From Microcaldota archaeon (lineage in GTDB: Archaea > Micrarchaeota > Micrarchaeia > Micrarchaeales > Micrarchaeaceae): DNA of 12,379 nucleotides. The stretch's first letter is position 1. Each line of letters begins with the position of its first letter. Under the pieces are notes generated by a model. It did not search any database. It was not told where the DNA came from and saw only the letters and a program-made list of their open reading frames with translations. Location of the stretch: positions 1 through 12,379 of the forward strand of contig DUIS01000063.1 in NCBI GenBank assembly GCA_013330215.1. The letters are read 5' to 3'. Made by a program: the position numbers and the translations under genes. Shown in pieces: positions 6,434-12,379 of the stretch.

Positions 6434-7324
6434 ATGGTATTAAAATTTGGCTGTTTGTCTGCGGTTATGGTACTTGGCTTTCTGCTCGTCTTTAATTACT
6501 CGTTTGCCGGAAGTACTGGTTCTTATAATTCAACGCAAACGTTACTGCAGAGAATTAATTCCGGAAACATAAATGATGTTTACACTAATGTTACTGCAAA
6601 AGCGCTAAACCAAGCTGAGGCTTATATCATTCAAAGACTTGGGGAGGATTATTACAATTCTTATATAACCAACGGCTTTAATAGCACATACATTAAATAC
6701 GGCGATAGGCATTACTATGACCTTAATGTGAGTGTCTTCTGGTTCAGCTATAATGTCCCGTTTTTAAATCGCAGCAGTGCGGTGAAGTTTTGCCCGTCGG
6801 CGCAGTATTGTTATTATAACCCTTTATTCGTTGAACTTTTAATAGCAGATAACGGGACGCCTTTGGTCTATCAGGGCCCTTCAAAACCTTTTTATGTAAA
6901 TATATCTGCCAATCAGGCAATGACTATTGGCTCGCAGAGCGGATTTAAGAATGGGACTGCGACTTGGCTTCTTCCGGTAAACAATAGTCGAAATGACTCT
7001 CTTGCTGGCTATTCGGTAGCATGGGACGTCGCTGGTTATGGTTCTGGTCCTAATTTTCGGATAATTTATGTTGATTCGCAAACAGGAAAAGTGCTTGGGG
7101 AGGCGAATGGTTTCGGCTCTCCGGGAGGAACTTATCCGGGACCCGCCGTACCTAGCGTATATACTACAGGTAATTTTTCCTTATTTACCATCTACGTTAA
7201 CAATACTGCAGGGCAGAGTATACAAAAAACTAACAGCGCAGATTGGTATCTTATTGCGGTTGTTATAATAGTGGTCATTCTAATATTATTAGTGTGTTAC
7301 TTAGCAATGCATGGCAGAAAATAG
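6434..7324 (+). CDS. Sequon-rich surface protein with a C-terminal anchor and PepSY-like end; AT-rich gene
   Basis: A 296-residue exported protein of no family I can name. A signal peptide (V-M-V-L-G-F-L-L-V-F) ends near residue 26; one membrane span lies at about 271-291 (I-A-V-V-I-I-V-V-I-L-I-L-L), followed by the basic tail H-G-R-K. The outer domain has thirteen N-x-S/T sequons, so heavy N-glycosylation is likely. It also has one close cysteine pair, C120 and C126, that could form a disulfide. Residues ~192-222 (S-V-A-W-D-V, then I-I-Y-V-D-S-Q-T-G-K-V-L-G) resemble the end of a PepSY domain, found in exported peptidase-associated proteins; this is a weak resemblance. By eye the gene is about 32-57% GC line by line (around 42% overall), against roughly 60% in sampled polB, so it may be acquired or under different constraint. 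The start is the first ATG after an in-frame stop at 6428; its ribosome site is poor. Confidence 0.8.
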   Translation: MVLKFGCLSAVMVLGFLLVFNYSFAGSTGSYNSTQTLLQRINSGNINDVYTNVTAKALNQAEAYIIQRLGEDYYNSYITNGFNSTYIKYGDRHYYDLNVSVFWFSYNVPFLNRSSAVKFCPSAQYCYYNPLFVELLIADNGTPLVYQGPSKPFYVNISANQAMTIGSQSGFKNGTATWLLPVNNSRNDSLAGYSVAWDVAGYGSGPNFRIIYVDSQTGKVLGEANGFGSPGGTYPGPAVPSVYTTGNFSLFTIYVNNTAGQSIQKTNSADWYLIAVVIIVVILILLVCYLAMHGRK

Positions 7325-7378
7325 AACTACGGTAAATACCTAATGCCATTCCGTTCTTCTTAGGGCAACTAAGACAGG

Positions 7379-7390
7379 TATATTTATATT
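7379..7390 (+). promoter_or_regulatory. TATA-like promoter of map
   Basis: TATATTTATATT, centred ~50 bases before the TTG at 7435, predicts a start near 7411. A second AT-rich stretch, GCTTAAATG, near 7397 could serve as an alternative. A small inverted repeat, CTTAG/CTAAG (7359-7363 with 7369-7373), lies just upstream. The rest of the 110-base gap holds no gene that I can see. Confidence 0.5.
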
Positions 7391-7434
7391 GCTAGTGCTT
7401 AAATGTCTAAGAATTTGTTTAAATTGGTGTTGAT

Positions 7435-8364
7435 TTGGAAGAGCAGGATATGATTAGTGCCGAAAACCTGGCTACTATCAAGGAGGTAGGGAAGGCCTCC
7501 GCAGATGCAATGCTGCATGCGGCAAACTTGGTAAAGCCAGGCGCAAGGCTACTTGACGTCGCCGAATCTGCCGAGAAATTCCTGAAGGAACGTGGATTCG
7601 GGCTTGCATTCCCGATAAACCTTTCGGTCAATGCTGAAGCTGCCCACTATACGCCATCTTTCTCTGATGAACGGCGCTTCGCTGAGGGGGATATAGTAAA
7701 GGTTGATTTCGGAGCTGAAAGGAACGGCCTTCTTGGCGATGGCGCGATAACCGTAGACCTCTCCGGGAAGATGCAGGGAATGATAGACGCGGCAGAGGCT
7801 GCGCTTGACAGCGCCATAGCGGCTGTCAGGCACGGCGTAAGCGTATGCGACATAGGGAAGGCTATAGCCAGTTCGATTGAAAGCGCTGGATACCTTCCGA
7901 TAAAGAACTTGGGAGGGCATGGGATAAAGGAGCATGACCTGCACGCCGAGCTTTTCATACCGAACTATGACAACGGGGATTTCACAATACTCGAAGAGGG
8001 GATGGTCGTTGCCATAGAGCCATTCGTTACAACAGCTTCGGGGAAGGGGATGGTCGTCGAGGCCGACACCTGCGAGATATACACTTATGCAAATGATGTT
8101 ACGGTAAGGTCGCCGGAAGCCAGGGCTTTGCTGGTGGAGATATCGAAGAGTTACAGCAAGGAGCCATTTGCAGTAAGGTGGCTCTCAGGCCTGGTGCAAT
8201 CGAAGTTCAGGCTTTATGCCGCAATATCAGAGCTTGCAAGGGCTGGCGCGCTTGACCCCAGCCCGACGCTTGTGGAAGCAGGCGGGAAAGCGGTGGCGCA
8301 GGCTGAGGCGCAGCTTCTCGTTACAAAGGATGGTTGCGAGATAATAACAAGGGCAAGGCTTTGA
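7435..8364 (+). CDS. map: Methionine aminopeptidase, type 2 (archaeal)
   Basis: Removes the initiator methionine from new proteins in the cytoplasm, using a two-metal site. The 309-residue product has all five metal ligands of the family: D91 (V-D-F-G), D102 (L-G-D-G-A), H162 (G-G-H-G), E195 (A-I-E-P-F) and E291 (Q-A-E-A-Q). Catalytic histidines H71 (A-A-H-Y-T-P) and H170 (L-H-A) are also in place. The spacing 71/91/102/162/170 matches Pyrococcus furiosus MetAP (62/82/93/153/161, from memory) with a constant offset of nine. The inserted C-terminal helical part (~215-275) is that of type 2 enzymes. One oddity: the usual Q-F-E-H-T around the last ligand is Q-A-E-A-Q, losing a histidine normally kept. 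The TTG start has GGTG five bases upstream; the in-frame ATG at codon 6 is the alternative. Confidence 0.95.
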   Translation: MEEQDMISAENLATIKEVGKASADAMLHAANLVKPGARLLDVAESAEKFLKERGFGLAFPINLSVNAEAAHYTPSFSDERRFAEGDIVKVDFGAERNGLLGDGAITVDLSGKMQGMIDAAEAALDSAIAAVRHGVSVCDIGKAIASSIESAGYLPIKNLGGHGIKEHDLHAELFIPNYDNGDFTILEEGMVVAIEPFVTTASGKGMVVEADTCEIYTYANDVTVRSPEARALLVEISKSYSKEPFAVRWLSGLVQSKFRLYAAISELARAGALDPSPTLVEAGGKAVAQAEAQLLVTKDGCEIITRARL

Positions 8365-8370
8365 GCCTTG
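8354..8370. terminator. Hairpin at the convergent ends of map and the DUF1653-like gene
   Basis: A perfect seven-base inverted repeat, CAAGGCT and AGCCTTG with a three-base loop (TTG), spans the map stop codon (8362-8364). It ends four bases before the opposite gene's stop. Because it is a palindrome it would fold in both transcripts. No clear T-run follows on either strand, so a bidirectional terminator or 3'-end stabiliser is only a suggestion. Confidence 0.45.
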
Positions 8371-8373
8371 GCT

Positions 8374-8643
8374 CTATTCCTCCTCGGTGACAAGCCTGAA
8401 ACGGGGCGTGCCCTTGACAGGCTCTTCAAGCCAGACGTCAAGGTCCCTCACAAAAACAAGTTTCTCGTTTGCCATATCCTGGTATATGACGCACAGCTTG
8501 TCCGTGGCTTCCTGGACCCCTATAGCTGTGACCCTTACCTTGTGGTCCGGATTCTTATAGTGCAAGTATATGCCGCCTATCCTTACCTGCGTCTTAGCAA
8601 TACCCAATTCCCTCTCTAAATCCTCATGGCTTTTATGGGGCAT
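8374..8643 (-). CDS. DUF1653-like small protein
   Basis: An 89-residue soluble protein whose core matches what I know of DUF1653 (PF07866). G-G-I-Y-L-H-Y-K lies near residues 23-30, then V-R-V-T-A-I-G-V, L-C-V-I-Y-Q-D and F-V-R-D-L-D-V-W-L, and it ends P-R-F-R-L-V. In that family the matching parts are G-x-Y-R-H-Y-K-G, V-V-Y, W-V-R-P-L-x-M-F and P-R-F. The biochemical role of the family is not established as far as I know. A short N-terminal extension of ~20 residues, H-E-D-L-E-R-E-L-G-I-A-K, is predicted to be helical. ATG at 8643 has GGTA five bases upstream and a TATA-like box ~35 bases upstream, so the gene is probably transcribed alone. It converges on map (9-base gap) and diverges from nrdA. 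Confidence 0.85.
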   Translation of the reverse strand: MPHKSHEDLERELGIAKTQVRIGGIYLHYKNPDHKVRVTAIGVQEATDKLCVIYQDMANEKLVFVRDLDVWLEEPVKGTPRFRLVTEEE

Positions 8644-8673
8644 GCAAATACCAGTAATAGAACTGCAAAAGGG

Positions 8674-8682
8674 TTAATAAAA
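8674..8682 (-). promoter_or_regulatory. TATA-like promoter of the DUF1653-like gene
   Basis: On the minus strand this reads TTTTATTAA, centred 35 bases before the ATG at 8643. It predicts a start near 8652 and a very short leader carrying GGTA. Confidence 0.5.
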
Positions 8683-8731
8683 CCTAGGGAACCAGTTTCG
8701 AGGAAGTCCGATATCCTGATATTTGCTAAAA

Positions 8732-8754
8732 ACAAATTCTTTTTTAAAGCTTGT
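8732..8754. promoter_or_regulatory. Imperfect dyad directly upstream of the nrdA TATA box
   Basis: ACAA (8732-8735) and CTTT (8739-8742) mirror AAAG (8746-8749) and TTGT (8751-8754), with a one-base offset between the two pairs. It ends four bases before the TATA-like box at 8759. This is a natural place for a regulator of the ribonucleotide reductase operon. It does not clearly match the NrdR box, and a chance AT-rich dyad is possible. Confidence 0.3.
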
Positions 8755-8758
8755 CAGC

Positions 8759-8767
8759 ATATAATTA
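8759..8767 (+). promoter_or_regulatory. TATA-like promoter of nrdA-nrdB
   Basis: ATATAATTA, centred 35 bases before the ATG at 8798, predicts a start near 8789 and a leader of about nine bases. A G-rich stretch (GGGTAGGGG, 8784-8792) stands before the ATG in place of the usual GGTG motif. Confidence 0.55.
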
Positions 8768-8797
8768 GACTTACTGTCCATTTGGGTAGGGGTTTTT

Positions 8798-11680
8798 ATG
8801 GTTGTCCAAAAGATAAGAAAAAGAGACGGATCGCTGGTCGATTTCGATGCCTCCAAGATAAGCGCCGTGATAGGGAAGGCTATTGTCGCTGTGAGGGGGA
8901 AGGCTCTTGAGCCGGAGGTCAAGGCGCTGACAGACAGGGTGGTGGTCCGCATAAACCAGCTTTACGCCGAAGGCATCACAGAGGTGGAGAGCGTGCAGGA
9001 CATCGTGGAGCAGACGCTCATGGCAGAACATTATTACGATGTCGCAAAGGCGTATATACTGTACAGGGAGAGGCACAGCCAGATAAGGAGTGCGCGAAGG
9101 GGCGAAATACTCAAGAAGATAGATGATAGGGAACTTTTCATAATCAACAGGGAGGGGCAAAAGGAAACGTTCGACGAGAACGTCCTGAGAAATTACATAA
9201 GGTCGGCATGCAAGGGATATGAGGGCGTGATAAACATAGAAAGCCTGCTTGCCGCATGCGAGCAGGGCATATACGAGGACATCGAAACAAAGGACATCGC
9301 CAGGCTGGCGATTTTGACCGCGAGGAGCCTGATAGAGAGGGATCCATCATATTCGATAATAACAACGAGGCTCTTCCTTGCCGCGCTTTACAGAGAGGTG
9401 CTTACTGCGCGCTTCTCCCCAACCGGGCTGCAGGAGGCGTATTCCAAGTCCTTCGTCTCGAACATAAAGGAGTGCGTAAGGAACGGGAAGCTCTCCGAGA
9501 AGATGCTGGAGTTTGACCTCGAGCTCCTATCAGCGAATCTGGATATAAAGCGCGACGAATTGCTGCCGTATAGGGGCCTAGAGACGCTCTATGACAATTA
9601 TCTGATAAAAGAGGGCAGGAGGGGCACACGCTACGAGACGCCGCAGGCGTTCTGGATGCGCGTTGCGATGGGACTCGCGATAAACGAGAGCGACAAGAAT
9701 GCGAGGGCGCTCGAATTCTATGAGGCGCTCTCAACACTCAGGTTCGTAAGCTCCAGCCCAACGCTCTACAACTCCGGGACAGTGAAGCCGCAGCTTAGCT
9801 CCTGCTTCCTGACAACAATAGGCGACGACCTCATCCAGATATTCAAGGGCTATTCCGACAATGCTCAGCTCTGCAAGTGGTCAGGAGGCATGGGCAATGA
9901 CTGGTCAAGCCTCCGCGCGACAGGCGCTCTCGTAAAGAGCACTGGGGTAGAGAGCCAGGGGCTGATACCATTCCTCAAGATCGCGAATGACGTAAACATA
10001 TCAATAAACAGGAGCGGCAGGAGAAGGGGTGCCACATGCGCCTATCTCGAGGCGTGGCACTTTGATATAGAGGATTTTATAGACCTAAGGCGCAACACAG
10101 GAGACGAGCGGAGGAGGACGCAGGACATGAACATAGCGATCTGGGTACCAGACCTTTTTGTCAAGAGGATACTTAGCGATGACGACTGGACGCTCTTCTC
10201 ACCGGATGAGGCGCCCGAGCTGCATGAGCTTTACGGCAGAAGCTTTGAGGAGAAATACGCAGAATACGAAAGCAGGGCCGAGAACGGCAGCATAAAGCTG
10301 TTCAAGCGGCTCAAGGCTGCAGCGCTCTGGAAGAAGATACTCACATCGCTTTACGAGACAGGGCATCCCTGGGTAAATTTCAAGGACCCGTGCAACATAA
10401 GGTCGCCGCAGGACCATGCCGGCGTGGTGCACAGCTCCAACCTATGCACAGAGATAACATTGAATACGTCCAGGGACGAGATTGCGGTCTGCAACCTTGG
10501 CTCCGTGAATCTTGCAAGACACGTGTTCAAGGGGGCGGTCGACGAGGAGCTGCTGCAGAAGACGGTAAAGATTGCGCTCCGCATGCTCGACAACGTGATA
10601 GACCTTTGCTATTATCCGGTCGAGGAGGCGAGGAACTCGAACATGAGGCACAGGCCGATTGGGATGGGGGTCATGGGCTTCCAGGATGCGCTGTACATGC
10701 TGGGCATAAACTTCGATTCCGAGGAAGCGGTGAAGTTTGCCGACGAGAACATGGAGTTCATATCCTATCATGCGATAATGAGCTCTGCCGAACTCGCGAA
10801 GGAAAGGGGCGCGTATTCGAGCTTTAGGGGCTCCAAGTGGGACAGAGGTATAATGCCTGTTGACACATTGGACACCCTTGAAAAGGAGCGCGGTGTCAAG
10901 ATAGACGTTTCCAGGACTGGCAAGATGGACTGGGCGCCAGTAAGGGAGGCGATAAAGAGTTATGGAATGAGGAATTCGAACTGCCTTGCGATTGCGCCCA
11001 CTGCGACAATATCGAACATTTCCGACTGCTTCCCATCGATCGAACCCATATACAGTGAGATATACGTGAAATCGAACATGAGCGGCGAGTTTACGGTCGT
11101 GAACAAGTACCTTGTTGAGGAATTGAAGGCCAACGGCATGTGGAACCAGTCGATGCTTGACGAGATAAAGTCAAAGGATGGAAGCATACAGAAGATAAAC
11201 CAGATACCTGCGAAGATCAAGGACAAATACAAGAATGTCTTCGAGATAGCGCCGGAGTGGCTGATAAGGATAGCCGCGTACAGGAGCAAATGGATAGACC
11301 AGAGCCAGTCATTTAATATCTTCACCAATACCACATCAGGGAAGCAGCTCTCGGACATCTATATGTATGCCTGGAAGATGGGGCTCAAGACAACATATTA
11401 CCTCAGGACCATGGGCGCAAGCGCGATAGAGAAAAGCACTGTAGGGATAACAACGCAGAAGACAAAGGCCGCGGCAGCGGTGATGGAGCAGGTGCAGCCA
11501 ATCGCGGTTGAGAACAACGGCGTCGCACAGGTAGAGGTTTATGACAAGCAGCGGTACATTTCTGCAGCGCAGAAGGAGGCGAAGGAGGGTGTGGGCATGG
11601 TTGACATGTCCAATGTCAAGGTGACAAAGATGGGAGAGGCCTGCGACCCGAACGACCCTGACTGCGAGGCCTGCCAATAA
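8798..11680 (+). CDS. nrdA: Ribonucleoside-diphosphate reductase, class I large (catalytic) subunit
   Basis: Reduces ribonucleotides to deoxyribonucleotides for DNA synthesis, with the radical supplied by NrdB. The product has 960 residues. Two ATP-cone-like regulatory domains stand in tandem: residues ~3-97 ([10 protein letters not shown]) and ~110-200 ([13 protein letters not shown]), the second matching the single N-terminal cone of E. coli NrdA. The catalytic barrel has every expected residue: C336 (L-S-S-C-F-L), N548, C550 (thiyl radical) and E552 (N-L-C-T-E), and C565 (A-V-C-N-L-G-S). A-P-T-A-T-I-S is present, and the radical-relay pair Y867-Y868 (Y-Y-L-R-T). C565 is 15 residues after C550, as in human R1 rather than E. 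coli. The C-terminal tail (C949, C956, C959) supplies the cysteines that take reductant from thioredoxin-like partners. No intein interrupts it. nrdB follows 11 bases later, so they form one operon. Confidence 0.96.
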   Translation: MVVQKIRKRDGSLVDFDASKISAVIGKAIVAVRGKALEPEVKALTDRVVVRINQLYAEGITEVESVQDIVEQTLMAEHYYDVAKAYILYRERHSQIRSARRGEILKKIDDRELFIINREGQKETFDENVLRNYIRSACKGYEGVINIESLLAACEQGIYEDIETKDIARLAILTARSLIERDPSYSIITTRLFLAALYREVLTARFSPTGLQEAYSKSFVSNIKECVRNGKLSEKMLEFDLELLSANLDIKRDELLPYRGLETLYDNYLIKEGRRGTRYETPQAFWMRVAMGLAINESDKNARALEFYEALSTLRFVSSSPTLYNSGTVKPQLSSCFLTTIGDDLIQIFKGYSDNAQLCKWSGGMGNDWSSLRATGALVKSTGVESQGLIPFLKIANDVNISINRSGRRRGATCAYLEAWHFDIEDFIDLRRNTGDERRRTQDMNIAIWVPDLFVKRILSDDDWTLFSPDEAPELHELYGRSFEEKYAEYESRAENGSIKLFKRLKAAALWKKILTSLYETGHPWVNFKDPCNIRSPQDHAGVVHSSNLCTEITLNTSRDEIAVCNLGSVNLARHVFKGAVDEELLQKTVKIALRMLDNVIDLCYYPVEEARNSNMRHRPIGMGVMGFQDALYMLGINFDSEEAVKFADENMEFISYHAIMSSAELAKERGAYSSFRGSKWDRGIMPVDTLDTLEKERGVKIDVSRTGKMDWAPVREAIKSYGMRNSNCLAIAPTATISNISDCFPSIEPIYSEIYVKSNMSGEFTVVNKYLVEELKANGMWNQSMLDEIKSKDGSIQKINQIPAKIKDKYKNVFEIAPEWLIRIAAYRSKWIDQSQSFNIFTNTTSGKQLSDIYMYAWKMGLKTTYYLRTMGASAIEKSTVGITTQKTKAAAAVMEQVQPIAVENNGVAQVEVYDKQRYISAAQKEAKEGVGMVDMSNVKVTKMGEACDPNDPDCEACQ

Positions 11681-11691
11681 TGGTGCTTTGG

Positions 11692-12379
11692 ATGAAAAAC
11701 CCGTTACTTAACTCTTCCGAGACAGATCCGAACAAGATACTCCCGATAAAATACCCCTGGGCGAGATCATATTACAAGACAGGCGTAGCAAACAACTGGG
11801 TACCGGAGGAGATATCGATGCAGCAGGATGTCGAGCTATGGAAGAAACCAGACGGGCTGACAGAGGGCGAAAGGAGGCTCATAATGAGGAACCTTGGGTT
11901 CTTCTCTACGGCAGAGAGCCTCACCGCAAATAACATTGTGCTCTCAATCTACAGGCACATAACAAACCCGGAGTGCAGGCAGTACCTGCTCAGGCAGGCA
12001 TACGAGGAGGCTGTGCACACCGAGACATTCATATACTGCTGCGACAGCCTTGGGCTTGACCCGGAGGAGGTCTACAACATGTACATCACCATACCCAGCA
12101 TAAAGGAGAAGGATGACTTCGTAATAAGCATAACGCAGAGCCTCCTTGACCCTCACTTCAACACGGTTGGCGCTGACAACATAAGGAAGTTCGTAAACGA
12201 CCTCATAGGCTACTATGTGATAATGGAGGGTATATTCTTCTATGCGGGGTTTGCTATGATGCTCTCGTTCCAGAGGAACAACAAGATGATTGGAGTCGCT
12301 GAGCAGTTCCAGTTCATATTGAGGGACGAGTCTGTGCACCTTGCGTTTGGAACCGATCTCATAAACGCGATAATAGCGG
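11692..12379 (+). CDS. nrdB: Ribonucleoside-diphosphate reductase, class Ic-type small (radical) subunit, cut by the window edge
   Basis: The ferritin-like R2 subunit that generates the oxidant for NrdA; 229 codons are present and the gene runs off the right edge. Metal ligands by my numbering are E75 (F-S-T-A-E-S), E106 and H109 (E-E-A-V-H), E179 (M-E-G-I-F), E213 and H216 (R-D-E-S-V-H). They match Chlamydia trachomatis R2c (E89, E120, H123, E193, E227, H230, from memory) with a constant offset of 14. The radical tyrosine position, four residues after the helix histidine, is F113, equal to Chlamydia F127. Both this and the Glu (not Asp) first ligand mark class Ic, which uses a Mn/Fe cofactor and no tyrosyl radical. 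I chose ATG at 11692, with GGTG at 11682-11685; ATG at 11680, overlapping the nrdA stop, would add four residues. Confidence 0.93.
   Translation, partial: MKNPLLNSSETDPNKILPIKYPWARSYYKTGVANNWVPEEISMQQDVELWKKPDGLTEGERRLIMRNLGFFSTAESLTANNIVLSIYRHITNPECRQYLLRQAYEEAVHTETFIYCCDSLGLDPEEVYNMYITIPSIKEKDDFVISITQSLLDPHFNTVGADNIRKFVNDLIGYYVIMEGIFFYAGFAMMLSFQRNNKMIGVAEQFQFILRDESVHLAFGTDLINAIIA

Noticed and set aside
6324..7434. Insertion sequence or integrated element around the AT-rich gene
   Set aside because: I found no terminal inverted repeats, target duplications, transposase or integrase. Composition alone does not show a mobile element.
11944..12339. 131-codon minus-strand open frame opposite nrdB
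   Set aside because: It is a shadow of conserved nrdB codons and has no start signals.

Overview
The window looks like chromosomal DNA from an archaeon, most plausibly a DPANN-type lineage such as the ARMAN/Micrarchaeota group; that placement is a guess from gene style, not a match. The archaeal evidence is an archaeal/eukaryotic-type PheS and PheT, an archaeal family B DNA polymerase, a type 2 methionine aminopeptidase, heavy use of AGG (Arg) and ATA (Ile) codons, TATA-box-like promoters just upstream of genes, and GGTG ribosome-binding motifs five bases before starts that are often TTG or GTG. An oxygen-dependent class I ribonucleotide reductase suggests an organism that meets oxygen.

Layout. 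Bases 1-2793 are a minus-strand cluster: an exported, one-span, sequon-rich membrane protein, then pheS, then pheT (running off the left edge). A 165-base divergent promoter region separates it from a plus-strand series: a small conserved-looking protein with a weak SecB-like pattern (2959-3384), DNA polymerase B (3485-5932), an arginine-rich 119-residue protein of unknown role (5964-6323), an AT-rich gene for a second sequon-rich one-span surface protein (6434-7324), and methionine aminopeptidase (7435-8364). A short minus-strand DUF1653-like gene (8374-8643) converges on it, with a perfect hairpin at the junction. From 8798 to the right edge lie the two ribonucleotide reductase subunits, nrdA complete and nrdB cut off at 12379.

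How the genes fit together. Most are housekeeping: charging tRNA-Phe, copying DNA, making deoxynucleotides, trimming N-terminal methionine. The two surface proteins share one architecture (signal peptide, sequon-rich outer domain, C-terminal membrane anchor, tiny basic tail) but are not obviously related in sequence.

The most informative reading is that NrdB has phenylalanine where the radical tyrosine should be and glutamate as the first metal ligand. This makes it a class Ic enzyme, predicted to use a Mn/Fe cofactor. I found no CRISPR array, transposon, tRNA, rRNA, intein or defence system, and I do not see convincing evidence of a wholly new multi-gene system here. The best leads for novelty are the unassigned proteins at 2959-3384, 5964-6323 and 6434-7324.
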